Assembly: GCA_900073065.1 (NCBI GenBank)
Contig: FJOG01000021.1
Span: 320,011-384,010 of the forward strand
Direction of reading: 5' to 3'
Source: Phialocephala subalpina
Taxonomy: Eukaryota > Ascomycota > Leotiomycetes > Helotiales > Mollisiaceae
Length of the DNA: 64,000 nucleotides
A program made the translations under genes and the position numbers. The notes beneath the pieces were generated by a model. It was not told the origin of the DNA. It ran no database searches and saw nothing but the letters and a program-made list of their open reading frames with translations. Shown piece after piece: positions 11,348 through 24,244 of the stretch (its first letter is position 1; each line of letters opens with the position of its first letter).

Positions 11348-14122
11348 ATGTCTTCGTCTGCGGTCACCAGAAAGCGCAGCAGAGCGTCCCTTCTCGAGCC
11401 CGACGAATTATCCCCTAAAAAGGGCGACAAGACACCACTCTCGAGCGCAAAGAAGAGAAAGCTAAATACGTATGCACACACCCCGAGTCCTGCGAAAGGT
11501 TTTGGCGCTGCCATGAAACGAACCTTTAGCGGCTTCCTTGGATATGGCAGAAGTGAAAAGGAGAATGCGACACAGGAGGAGGACGAGGAAGACGAATTAG
11601 CTCAGGCTCAGGACGAGGACGACGATGAAGATGATGACGAAGAAGCTACGGACAATAAGCCAGAGAAGGACATATATGATATCGAATCTTCGAGTCCCGA
11701 GGACAATAGAACAAGGAGGATGAATGGCTCAGAACATTCAAGGTATCCTTCGAAACCAGGAACTGCAGAGAATGCCAAGGGTAGAAGCAGCGGAAAGAAG
11801 GCGAAAGCTACGGCTGATGATGTATCTGGTGATATTTGGGAGGTTCCTGATGAGGAATCTACTCCAAAAAAACCGGCGAGGATTACGAGGATTTCGAGTA
11901 CTGCTGAACGCGTGAAAGCGAAATTAAAGCCAGTTGCGCAGGAACCAGAAAGTCCAAAACGGGGACCTGGTCGTCCTAGTAAGTCAAAGCTATTGAAGGA
12001 ATCCAAGAAACTTGGCAGACAGGATGCGCGAGAGAGACTCAATGCTGCGGCAGAGGAAGAGCAAGAGGAGGAGGAGGAAGACGAGGAGATATCAACACCG
12101 GCCAGACGGAGGAACAAGCGGTCTCAGAAAGACGGTACAGCGGAGCTTATGACAAATAGACACGAATCGACTCGAAAGAGGGGACGTCCGCGCAAAGAAC
12201 CAGTGGAAGAAATTGAGGCAACCAAACAAGCCCCGAAAGGAATCTTGACCCCGAGCAAAGGACGGACACCAGGGCCGAGAAAGAGTGTGATCTTCGAAGA
12301 GACTCCGGAAGTAGACTTGGGATTCAAAGACATCGACACTACGAGCACCAAGAAACTCAAAAGAGTGAATAAACCAATTGATGACCCTGAAGCTGCAGTA
12401 GATGCCGAGGAGTCTGCTTCCGAAGTCAAGTCTATAGAGTCTGCGGAGGTAGAGGGTGTGGAGCTAGTGGAAGAGAGCGATTCCGAGGACAGTGATGACG
12501 ACGCTTGTGCGATATGTGGTGGACTCAACTCTACGAAGAAGAACCCGATTCTTTATTGTGATGGTTGTGATCTTATGGTTCACCAGAAATGCTACGACAT
12601 CAGGGAGGTTCCAGAAGGGGATTGGTTCTGCAAGAAATGCAAGCCAGACGTGGGAGGTGAAGCCTTGTTTCCTCAATTGGTCAACAAACCTGCTGCCGAT
12701 TTACCTGATATCGAAGGATTTACTGATCATTTGAAGAAAATGCAACGGGTTCTGCTGGATAGACTGACCGGCCAGAAGAGAATCAAGCTACGTGGACACG
12801 ATGAGGAGATGCAGAAGGTGCATCAGATTGTGGAACAGACGGTCTTGGCCGGAGAGGGCAATTCTATGCTTGTAATAGGTGCTCGAGGATGTGGAAAGAC
12901 TACTCTGGTCGAATCGGTCATTTCTGATCTTTCTTCTGATCACAGAGAGAACTTCCACGTTGTACGACTAAATGGATTCATCCACACTGACGATAAACTA
13001 GCTCTGAAGGAGATATGGAGACAACTTGGTCGTGAGATGGAGGTTGATGACGATCCCTCAAACAAAACGAGCAATTATGCTGATACTTTGGCATCTCTGC
13101 TTGCTCTACTATCACACCCTGGAGAGCATTCTGAGTCTCAGTCAAACGAGACAGCCAAGTCTGTCATCTTCATCCTAGATGAGTTCGACCTCTTCACGAC
13201 ACATCCTCGCCAGACTCTGCTCTACAATCTTTTCGACATTGCACAAGCAAAGAAGGCACCAATCGCAGTACTTGGTCTCACAACAAGGATTGATGTGATG
13301 GAAAGCCTCGAGAAACGGGTAAAGAGTCGATTCAGTCATCGTTATGTCCACCTGTCACTACCACGAAGCCTTCCAGCATACTGGGAGATTTGCAAACAAG
13401 GCCTGGTCGTTGATGACGAAGAAGCGGGGGTGGATGGTTTCGATGGCAGTGTTTCTGGCCAAGATGAGTTCCTCTCCTTCTGGAACACGATGATCGAGGT
13501 AAGTGATCACTGGAGTGATGCCTGAGCGAGCACTAAATTTCTCCAGGAACTCTATAATAAGGACTCAACCTTCAAGCATCACCTCCAATCGAAATTCTAT
13601 CGATCAAAATCAGTTCCCGGCTTCTTCTCATCATGCATACTTCCCATCTCGAGCCTCTCCACGAAGAAGTTCAAGCTTGATGGCCAGGCATTTGCATCGG
13701 GAACCATGTCCGTGGCGCCACCTGACTCCAAACTCCAAACTCTTCAGGGACTTTCCGAACTCGAGCTCGCAATGCTTATAGCAGCTGCACGCCTCGACAT
13801 CATCCTCGATACCGACACCTGCAACTTCGCTATGGCTTACGACGAATACAGCTCTCTCACGTCTCGGCACAAGATTCAAACTTCAAGCTCAGGCGTCAAC
13901 GCTCTGGGATCTAGTGCTAAAGTTTGGGGTAGAGATGTCGCATTGGGAGCTTGGGAAAGACTTGCAGGGTATGACCTACTTGTTCCAGCTGGTATGGGTG
14001 CTGGTGTGAAGGATTCCGGCACTGCTGGCAGGATGTGGAGGGTCGATGTAGGACTTGAGGAGATTACTGGAAGTGTGGATAGTATCAGTTCTGTGATGGC
14101 GAAGTGGTGCCGAGAGATTTGA
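11348..14122 (+). CDS. ORC4: Origin recognition complex subunit 4 with AT-hooks and a PHD finger
   Basis: Exons 11348-13498 and 13547-14122 (48 nt intron) give 908 aa. ORC4 is an AAA+ subunit of the complex that marks replication origins and loads MCM helicase. Residues 1-380 are basic and acidic low-complexity sequence with two AT-hook cores, near 205-213 (RGPGRPSK) and 277-283 (RKRGRPRK). Residues 387-431 form a complete C4HC3 PHD finger (C387, C390, C404, C407, H412, C415, C428, C431). The ATPase follows, with Walker A GARGCGKT at 511-518 and Walker B ILDEFD at 609-614. The sequence around GLTTRIDVMESLEKRVKSRF is diagnostic of ORC4, and a winged-helix C-terminus follows. AT-hooks at this position are known from fission yeast Orc4. 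The PHD finger suggests histone reading at origins, which is inference. Confidence 0.96.
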
Positions 14123-14727
14123 AATGAAAATCTTGGGACGAGTACTTTTGCAATCTCATGATGTTCTAGCGCCTTGTTAGTATTGTGAAATTGGCCTAAG
14201 TGGGGGCTCTCACTGCTGTTCTATCTTTCTTACGTGGCATGCTTGATTTGATTGAAGTCTGATAACTTTTGCGGGATGTCTGCATTTCTTATGGTTGGAG
14301 TATCCCCGGGCTTTGCAGTTGGGATAGACTTTAAGTGAAGCTGTGGTCGAGATGAACTTTCACGACGTCTACCCACATGTCTTATTTAATGAGCTCCGAT
14401 GGTGTCGACATTCTGACAGAACACCTTTAAATGGTCATCACGATCCCGCGTGACTGTTATTAGATGTGTGGGTGTATCTTTAGCGTACTAAGAAAGAAAA
14501 GGGGATAACTCGCAAGGTAGTTGCTTCCTTAGCACTAGTTGTCAGTAAAGGCTAGATAGTACTGTTCCATGACTGACAAGATGTCCGAATCTAGAGTAGC
14601 CAGGGCTACCTAAATAGCCGCAGTCCACAATGCGATAAGCTGCCTATATCTACCAGCAGAAGAAGCACTCTCCTTCCAACAGACATCTGAAATCTCTTTC
14701 TACGAAGTTTTGCCCTCCAATTCCAAG
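14123..14727. other. ORC4 3' region, no gene seen
   Basis: About 600 bp downstream of ORC4 with no open frame of note. It probably holds the ORC4 3' untranslated region and terminator. Confidence 0.5.
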
Positions 14728-15315
14728 ATGTCGATTTTCGGGAACCCTCGGCCCAGGTCGATGTTTGGCCCACAGTCAACGAAATCACCTATAATGGATT
14801 TGCCCCCAGAGTTTTATTTTATGATATTCGATTGAATCGTATCAGAACTTCAAATCGACATTCTGATTCCCGGAGCAAACAGTCTTAAGACGACTCTTTA
14901 ATACTCATCCAAGATTCAGTGCAGCCATGGAAAATTGGGCCAAATCAAGACCAGACTTAAGACTACGATCCAGAGAGCTATTTGCTCAGCTGCTTGCCCC
15001 AGCAACGACAACATCATCCTTAAGCCCAATGGAAAGCTTTTAGAAACGATCAGCTGCTGGTCTGACGGGAAATTGAGACTCTGGAGGGACACTGAAAAAT
15101 TTCAACAAGATCTGCTACCCAAATTCGACCGAGCATGTAAAGAGCTTATCTTGCAGCAAGAAAACGTACGAAACCTCATCATCGATGTATCAAATTTCGA
15201 CCCTACAAACCCGACAAGCTCCGCCTTCAAAGAAACCATCGAACTAATTCGACCTTATTTCAGAGATCTGAAAAGAGTTGAACGTCTCATTTTATTTGAC
15301 AAGATGGGTGTCTAG
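14728..15315 (+). pseudogene. Possible F-box-type relic
   Basis: A 35-codon frame from the ATG at 14728 ends at the TGA at 14833-14835, just after PIMDLPPEFYFMIFD. That sequence resembles the start of a fungal F-box (LPPE...IFD). Further on, a frame without its own ATG is open from about 14902 to 15315 and encodes a Leu/Lys-rich, helix-like stretch (LIIDVSNFDPTNP, PYFRDLKRVERLILF). The two parts are in different frames, and I found no splice pair that joins them cleanly. I read this as a decayed gene. It could also be two unrelated spurious frames. Confidence 0.25.
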
Positions 15316-16269
15316 CGCAGATGGGAGGAATGTACAGATGAATGGGTGGGCGTGCGCCGTCATCTCGGGACTCGTGGAGTTTGGGGTTATCTGCCAGGTA
15401 TGCTCGCGCACTGTGGAATGAGGCCATGTGGGTGCTGTTTATGGCCTGGGATAGCATATGGTGCTGAGCAGGGGAGGGGAAGTCTTGAGGAAACCTCGTC
15501 TTTGAGCTGGGAGGTAGCACGACATGACTAGGCTCACGAGACTCGCGAGGCTTTATTGCGTGCCGAAGACGAGGCTTTATTGCATGCCGATCAGTAGAAG
15601 GACCACGAATCAAATTGTCGTACGCTTGTCCTTTGAAGGCAGTCAAATAATGAAGAATTAAAGATGAGCATGCCTCCTATTTTTATTCTTGATAAATTTT
15701 GACGAGGAACCATTTCTCTTCTGCACCATGCCACCATCTGCTCGTTGCCCACCAACCTGCAACTGACCGATTGAAATCCACAAACTAGTTCAATGTTAGA
15801 CGTGCTTATTCTTCTTCTCCATAGTCATTACATGACAATCTCACTTTGCCTCTTCTCTTCCTGCCCTAGGACGAATAACTGATTGGGTTGTTCTTATATA
15901 TACGCATCATGAGCCTCGCTGCGAATGATTGAGAACATAACCTTAACCCTGGCTCCTGAATTAAAGCCTAACCTAGGCTTCCATCTTCGCACTCTTTACA
16001 ACCAATCCCACCAAAGACCATCGCCAGCATCATGCAACACCACAGATGCAGCAAGGATTCCTGTAAGGCAGAGCCTCTTCACCGACATGGAAGAGCAAGC
16101 TTAGCCCCTCCGGCCGCAGTGGCGCAGCCACCAGGCTGACTTCGTGGTCGCGACTTGAAAATGGCTTCAATCTCTCAACAACATCTTGCGCCTAAATCGG
16201 GCTCTTGCACCATGGGAAATGTCAAGACTTGATGTGTGCGCGATACAGAATCTCTGCATCTGAGTGAGG
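15316..16269. other. Intergenic, no gene seen
   Basis: About 950 bp with only short frames. It is pyrimidine-rich near 15960-16030, probably promoter and 5' leader of the NACHT-ankyrin gene that starts at 16270. Confidence 0.5.
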
Positions 16270-19200
16270 ATGGAAGCCATAGGAGTCGCAAGCAGCATTG
16301 CTGGCCTCGTCAGCCTTGCTGATTTGATCGTTCTGAAGATCTCGAGATTCTATTCCCTTGCGAAAGGAGCCCAGAATGAGATAAAGGAACTGCTTCTCGA
16401 GGTGCAGAGTCTGTATGGAGTCCTGAACAGCTTGTGGCTGTTGGCTCGATGTCTGGAGCAGAATCACGATGCATCTGATAACGACCCCTCATCTGCTCCG
16501 CGCATGGAGCATTTCCAGACATGTCGGAAGAACCTCGACTTTCTCACAAAATCTCTGAGCAAATTTGACTTGGATCAGACCAAAATACTCGCAGCGACGA
16601 GAGTGAAGCTGCAATGGCCGTTCAAGGCACACGAAATCAGAGATCTGGTGGAAAAGATCGCGAGAAATAAGAGCGATCTCTCAGATGCATTAACAGCTGA
16701 TGGACTGTAAGCCTCGATGTCCCTATGAAGGAGAGTAATCCTAAATCTGCTCGCAGGACTGCATTAATGAAGGCACTCTCTTCACAACAGACTTTGTCAG
16801 AAACGGTGCAGGACGTTCAGTTGAAACTGCAGCGCATGGCTGAAGAGCAGGCTGAAAATGAGCAAGATGAGGAGAGGCGAAAGATTTTCGATTGGTGCTC
16901 AACTGTCAATCCTTATGGGAAGCATCGAAATGCAAAGAGTCTCAGACATCCGAATACTGTGCTATGGTTCTTCGATACCCGTGAGTTCAAGAAGTGGACA
17001 GAAGAGCCAGGTTCTGCAATTTGGCTCTATGGAATTCGTAGGTGTCTTGTTGCACCACTATGAGATTGAGCTGTGAAGCTAATCGTTTCTATTTGCTAGC
17101 CGGCGCAGGAAAGACTATCTTGACGTAAGCCGTCCTCCTGCCTTCTGGAATGACCCTTGTTGACTCGAACTTTTAGTTCCGCTGCCATTGAAGAGGCGAA
17201 GATCATGTCTGCGAAGTCACCCCGCCACGCCGTGGCTTACTTCTACTGCGAGTACAGATTGCCAGAGACACAACGGCTTTCAAATATCCTTGGATCTTTG
17301 ATCAGACAAGTCTGTGCTTGTTCCAATGAGGCGTAGTAGGTGTTCTCCTACTTATATTTTTCCTCATTCAGACTGTTTTGGGATGCGTGCGACTTATTTC
17401 ACCTCTCGAAACACAATTCTTCCCAGCGCTCTCAATCTCCTAGCCTCGCCTGGACTTCCTATAGCCCATATTTCCTGCGAACAAGGACGATAATTGGCTA
17501 ATACTAGGAGATCTTACTGGATGCAGTATCTCAACTTGGCCTAGCCTCCTTGATTGTCCTCGACAGGCTGGGACATCGAAAATGCTGATTCTTCGTCCTT
17601 GTTCAGCCCTATTCCTCTTGAAACCTGTCTTAAAGAAGTCATACTAACCCTGAGGTTTCCCATAGCCTTGATTTAGATGAATTCTATACCAAGTGTAACG
17701 ACAGAGGCAAGCATCCGGTTCTACCAAGCTGTTCTCAACTTGAGGATTTGCTCAAACAGCTCTCACAACATTTCGAGTGTCTGACTATTATTATCGACGG
17801 TATTGATGAATGTTCTGAACATTTGGACAGACTGGATATCTTGCAAATGCTCTCTACCTTGACCTCCGACAAAGATGGAACTATCAAGACCATTTACACA
17901 AGCAGAGATGAGATTGATATTCGACGACATTTTGAGACCTTCGACAGTATCTCTATAGCTGCGAGAGGAAACGATTTGGAGCTTTACGTTGCCGCGACGA
18001 TCGAGATTCGGATGAAGAATAAGACACTGCGTTTGCGCGACCCGGCTTTGAAAGAAATCATCATTAATACCATTGTCTTGAAAGCAAACGGCATGTAGGT
18101 CTTATACACGTTCTTCCACCTTTAATTCAGAACATCAATTGATCTTTTCTCAGGTTTCAGTGGGCAACATGCCAGCTTGATCACCTCTGCTTGCTGAGCA
18201 CGGATAAGGAGAGACGGAAGGCCCTCGAAATTCTACCCAAGGATCTTTTCGAGACGTACAAAAGAATTCTCAATAGGGTAGTGAACAGTACCGCGAGCAC
18301 CAAACGCATGGTAAAACGGACGCTATTGTGGATCCTATTTGCGAAAGAGCCACTGCACGTGGAAACCATCGCGAGGATTGTTGCCTTGGAAGTTGATACA
18401 GACTACCTAGATCCTGACGACATTCCAGACGAAGATAGCATCTTAAACTGGTGCAGCAGCCTTATAAGAAAAGATGAGAAGACTGGCATGCTCTCGTTCT
18501 CTCATTTCACTGTGGAAGAATTCCTTACGGGCGCGAATCTCCGGGAGGACCCAGATGTTTCCGATTTCTATATCGATGACGAGTCGGGAGAACTGAGAAC
18601 ATACACCACGAAGATTTGTCTTACGTACCTCAACTTATCGGAATTCTCACAATGGGACCTCACGGTAGACTGGAAAGAGACTGAGAGAGATGTGGACAAG
18701 GATCCATTTCTAGAGTACGCTGCGAGGTGGTGTAAGTGTCAATTTCCCGGAGAATTATTCCCTCTTTCGTGTTGTCTTAGCAGTGCATTGCTCCAGATGC
18801 ACTCCTCTGCTCCAACGCACTCTCGAGACATGCATCTGCGCTCTCGAAAATATGCAAAAGAAGATAGCTGACTCCGAGGTCTTGACAAACAGGGCATGTG
18901 CACTTTGAAGACGATATGGAAGGGTCATGCTTTAAACTCTTATGCCAGCTCTTTGCTCCTACCAAATCAAACAACTTCTTGCTATGGCTACAGATTCATT
19001 GGCCAGACACAGAGCGTACAGATGTGCCAAAAGCTGCCTCGACATTACACTTCGCCGCTAGGCTTGGACTAGTCGGAATCTGCCGCTGGCTCCTGGAAAG
19101 GAAGGTCGATGTCAACTCTCAGGATCCAACAATTGGAACGCCGCTGCTATGTGCTATTCATTAGCTCAACTAGGACCGTAGAGGAACAATCACAGAGTCT

Positions 19201-22200
19201 CCACTTGTGACCTTGCTTTTGAAGCACGGAGCGCGCGGAGATCTTTATCTCTTGAAATCTTTGTCCACACCTCACATTTCAACGATAAAATACAAGAGGA
19301 AGATCACGCCAATGTCAAGTACTCTTGATATTGCTATTTGGAACAGAGATCTTTGCTCTACGATTTTCAAAGAGCTGCTTGATCAACATACCGTTTCGAC
19401 CTTTTCTGAGTCCATGTTTTGGGAGTTTCCGGCGCAAAATTATCTGTTCTATCAAATTTCGAATGACGCTTCGAAGGATCCCGTAATTCGCAGGAAGGAG
19501 ATCATGGCAGAAGAAGTCAAGAAGATTGTGACTATGTTCAAGGACATTCTCAGTCATGACTTTGCTGGGTCATTGGATCCAGCTTCGGTGGCCAAGGTTC
19601 TCTTGTACATCAATACGCATACAACCATCTCGGAAGACAAGGATATAATTATGGAATACTCAAAAATGCATGCGAGCACACCACGCGAGATCACAGCTGA
19701 GGCTACCATCGCCATTGCTGAAAGTGGTCAGACCCAAGTCCTAGAAACCTTCATGGCCAACGGTGCTGACCGGAATATCCTTTCACAATGTCTGCCGATT
19801 GTAGCTCGTTCAGGCAACGCTGATATCTTAAGGAAGTTGCTGAAATATTGTTTCACAGAGGATGTGAAGGCATCTCGCCACATTCGCCACTCATGGATAG
19901 AGGCCGCTCTTTCTGGACAAATCAAATGCCTTGAGGCGATCTTGAACAGTGGTTTTGACGTAAACACAGTCGTCACTCAGAATATTACAGATATTCAACC
20001 AAAGGCAGCTCCAGCTTTGGCTTTCGGTGTCTGCTATGGTATATTAGACTCGGTAGAATTCCTTTCTGGTGTGGAAGGCATTGACTTCAACATCACGGTC
20101 CAAAATCGCAACCTTCTTCATTTCGCAGTACAAGCACCGGTGCATCGAAAAGAGCTCGTCGAACTGCTTCTGAAGAAGGATGTAGACGCATTTCAGTGCT
20201 CTCAGACGGGAAAATCAGTCCTTCATTCACTACTTGGAAATGGGCGTCTCATGGAGGAACAGGATTTAACGATCATTAGAATTATGATTGATCGAGGCCT
20301 CAATCTTCAACACGTCGACCAAAAAGGGAACACTTTACTACATACTTCACTCGATCGACCGAGCCTTCACAACCTCTTGCACCTTGAAGAACTCATCGAT
20401 CTAATTGATATACAGCGGCAGCAGACAACGTCTGTGAGAAACGACGGGGCTCTTCCCATTCAATTAGCTGTCCATGGCCGGGCTCCATCCTCAATAGTAC
20501 GTACTCTGTTACCAGAAGATGTCTCGCTCTGGAATCGTGCTATTTCCAGTTTCCCAAGCGTTCTCCACGCAGTGGTTACCCCAGCATTGCCTGAAACTCC
20601 GCCGCCACCGCTAGCTGCGGGCCCACGTGCAAGTCCAACCTCGCGGCCAATCATAGGCAACGGAACGAGCGGCGACGATGGGCATATTCTCAGGATCTTG
20701 GATATTCTTCTGGAATATGATGGAATCGACTTAAATGTCCGGGACGAGAAAGGAAACACGCCTTTGATCCTCCTTGCCACATATTGTGGATCAAGCTCTT
20801 CGCATAGGAAAGCTCTCGCACTGAAGCTTCTTCTTGAGCATGGAGCGGATGTGAATGCCACAAATACTCGAAAGTGGACTGCGATGCACTATCTAGCGAC
20901 TTCCGGGTACGAAGCAGGATTGCAAGAAGTGCTGACCTTCCATCCTGATTTGACTCGGTTGAATGAGAATGGCTGCTCTCCCCTGCACGAAGCTATTAGG
21001 GGAAGTCGGTCGACCACCCTTAAATTATGGATCGAGCGAGCAAAGGCCACCAATGCAATGTCCCAAGAGTTCAGGGACACTTTCGAGCAACCAACAAGTC
21101 GAGGACTTCTTCCAATCCACATCATCCTTCAAGATAGCTCCAACGAGATCCTCGTACTTTTCCAGGATATGGATATGCTTAGAGATGTCAATGTACGTAC
21201 TAGGACACACAACGCTACGGCATTGCACTTGGCTGCAAAGAGGGACAACATAGAGGGGATGGAGCTGTTGATGAGAATGGGCGCCAACTTAGATTCTGTC
21301 GACAAACGTCTACGAACCCCGTTGCATTATGCAGCAGACAACGGTTCTATTGCTGCGGCCAAACTTCTCGTGGAATGGGGCGCCCACACAGACCTTGAAG
21401 ATGAGAAGGGCAATCTACCGTGGATGATAGTAGACGTCGACTCATATCAATCCTTGAAAACTGCACTACAACTGGCGGTACGTAGAGCAGCGTCCCAGCG
21501 AAAAACGGATTGCGTGGAGCTGGAAATGCCTAGAGAGCATGTCGTACAACAAGGAGACAGTGACTTCGTTACCCAGCTATTTACCACTTCCTTGAAAGAT
21601 CCAGAAAATGTTCGACGAGACCAAGAGTCATTCTTGGAGACAGTCGAAGGCAATTATTGGTACGCTTGTCAAGGTCTTCTCACAACCGGCAGTGATCCCG
21701 ATCAGATATTGAATGAAGAGAAGGAAACCGCTCTGCACATCGCGAGTCGAAAAGGCTTCATGGCCACGGTAAATGTCCTTCTCGATTTCCGTGCATCTGT
21801 CGTTGTGAGGGACAAAAGTGGTTATCAGCCTTTGCACTACGCAGCGAAAACGGGGAGCCTTCAAGTCGTCCAGCGGCTTTTGGAGTGCGGGGCCAGTCTG
21901 TTCTGCCGGAACAACACAATGCAGACCCCCCTACACCTCGCCGCGGAATATGGCTATATCAAGGTTGTAGAGCTTTTCGTCGACAGAGTTAAGACTCGTA
22001 GCGACCTAGGTGTACAAGATATATCAGGCGAAAATGGATCGAGCGAGGTGAAGTCAGAACCGCGCCCAGAGCTTGAAAGTAAGTTCCAATTCACTACCAC
22101 GAAATCCAATATACTGACATCTATCAAAGCAATATCGAAGCTCATAAACATGAAGGACGAAAACCGGGAAACGGCTTTGATAGTTGCTTTAGCTTCTCGC

Positions 22201-22863
22201 GAAGTCGCAGTGGCCAAGTACTTGATCAGCCAAGGTGCTGACGTTGATGGATGTGTGTACTGGGACCATAATGCACTCTGGGAAGCTTCGAATTGCGGCG
22301 ATAAGGAACTCGTCGATACTCTCTTGTCTCGAGGCTTGGATCCAAATTCCGGATCGCTCGACAGCCTCAATTGTCTTCACCAAGCAGCTTCCACAGAGGG
22401 TCAAAGCGAAGCGACAGTGACCGAGATTGCTGTGGCTTTGATCAACGCTGGTGCCAAAATGGATTCAAACAATCTTCTCAAATACTCAGCTTTGCATTGT
22501 GCATGCCACGTTGGGAATGTGACGTTGGTCAAGGAACTTTTGGGAAGGTTGCCGGCTGAGGAAGTCAATGTTGAGAGTTTTAATTGTGGTACGCCATTGT
22601 ATAATGCCGCGTTCGGTGGGTATACCGAGGTTGTCAAAATATTACTTGAGGCGGGTGCTGATATCAACCTTGGGTGGAAAGGTGAGAGTCCTCTCCAAGC
22701 AACGATTGGTCAAGGACATGTCGAGGTCATTAAGCTTCTCGAAGATAAGGAGGATGGGTTGACGGTAACCCGGACATCTTCCACACATGGTTCGGAGACG
22801 AGTTTGGAGAAAGAGGCAGAAGATGAGAGTTCGCTGCTTAGCTGTGATACAGTTGCTAGCTAA
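16270..22863 (+). CDS. NACHT-ankyrin STAND protein (NLR-like), interrupted by two in-frame TAG codons
   Basis: Exons are 16270-16706, 16757-17037, 17100-17124, 17177-17332, 17666-18094, 18154-18731, 18893-22078 and 22130-22863. Together they form one frame of about 1,941 codons. Residues 1-145 match the helical N-terminal domain common on fungal STAND proteins (MEAIGVASSIAGLVSLAD). The P-loop GIPGAGKT is near 238-246, assembled across three exons. The Walker B IIIDGIDEC is near 341-349. A helical segment follows, then a long ankyrin array from about 690 to the C-terminus (many TPLHxAA-type units). STAND proteins are NTP-dependent switches used in non-self recognition and programmed cell death. 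Two TAG codons (19162-19164 and 19171-19173, codons 726 and 729) break the frame early in the ankyrin region, but the remaining 1,200 codons stay open. A 63 nt phase-0 GT-AG intron (19111-19173) would bypass both stops at the cost of an ankyrin consensus, so it may be a recent pseudogene. The intron at 17333-17665 is unusually long (333 nt). Confidence 0.82.
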
Positions 22864-24244
22864 TGTTCGGTCTCTGGCACTCCGTGTTCGGAGTCAGCTT
22901 GGCAAACCTAGAATCACTTCTTGAAATAGGTCACAACCAATTCCGGTAGGCACAGCCTACCGCACTTACCCCTTTCAAAGGATCCGATGTCGATGGGCAA
23001 ACCGTCCCACTCCAATTGTTCCCCATTCAAGATTGTTTCTATCGTCGACACGTGATGAGACTTAAGTATTTTGAAACTTAAACAAGGTAGCATCTGAAGT
23101 TTAACCTCCACAACACGTCTCGGAAACAAAACAACTTGGCGAAAGGGGACACTAGATTTTTTTTTGAACAAATCAGACCTCTTTTCAGCGGCTACTAGAA
23201 ATAACTCAGCTCATGATGAGCTTGTCACGGTCTCGCTTACGTGACACCCGCCGTTTACCCCTTTTCTCGGGTCCGTGTAAGCGAGGTGGTGTGGTCCAAC
23301 TTGGCGTTTTGACTCCTGAAATACGCCGGTGCTTGAGAAATAGGAAAGGAACAAGGAAATGTGCACATCCCAGGCATCATTTACGCCGAGTTCAAGCTAC
23401 CATTCACATGAGGAAAAGAGATCGCTGCGCGCGGTAGTCCCGTCAAGGCTTCAGACCCAACCTCTGGATTGCTTGGAGTGCTTCGAGGAACTCGCTCACC
23501 GGCAATGGATGAAACAACTCTAGAGATCCCCTACTTCCTGCCCTTCAAGCTTTCAGCTTTCAGCTTCCGAAGAGGCCTTGTGCCAGGAACATGGACGTCT
23601 GGGGTAAATTAGACCATGAAAGATTGTTCCAGTAGAACCCCAAAATTTCGCGAATTTAGCTCGACGACTCCATCTATAAGGCTGTGCAAAGCTTGGTAAG
23701 CTGCCATCTGATCCCTTTTGCTCTCCGGAACGAAAAAAGTTTTGATCTACAAACGCGAGCTATTTCGCGAGAATAGTCCGAATACATGGGCTTCGACACT
23801 TCGCAGACTGGGAAGACGAAACCTCGGCAAGGCACTTCTCTGCTGTTTCTCCGCTAAGCATTCTTTCTCGTCAGCCGATCATTTCAATGAAACGAAACGA
23901 GTCTTGTGACTGTGTAAACAAGAAGATGTCCAGACGATTTCATTTATCTCGTTCTTAGAAGCCGTCTCAGACTCTAATCGACCTCACCATTCCCACTACG
24001 GGCTGCATTTCATCGTTGACAGAAAACGCCAAATTTGGAGAAATTAATTATGGCACTGCATGGGAAACGGTGGTGCCATATGAAAGAGAAAGAGGAAATG
24101 ATGGATTCATCAAGTATAAGAATGCAATCGCTACCCATACAATCTGTACTTCAGGCTAGCTCCTGACCTCCACGCCCCTTCTCATCTGGATCTCAGTGCA
24201 AGCCATTCACAGATTCTATTCTCTTGAAATACTCTATTACAACA
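22864..24244. other. Intergenic, no gene seen
   Basis: About 1.4 kb with only short frames on both strands, none with recognisable content. The right end is the promoter side of the GH16 relic, with a TATA-like agtataagaa near 24114. Confidence 0.5.

Noticed and set aside
11608..12117. Ser-rich antisense frame opposite ORC4
   Set aside because: Produced by the acidic Glu/Asp repeats of the ORC4 N-terminus read backwards.
22914..23171. 85-codon minus-strand frame downstream of the NACHT-ankyrin gene
   Set aside because: No family resemblance, no intron structure; probably chance in the 3' region.
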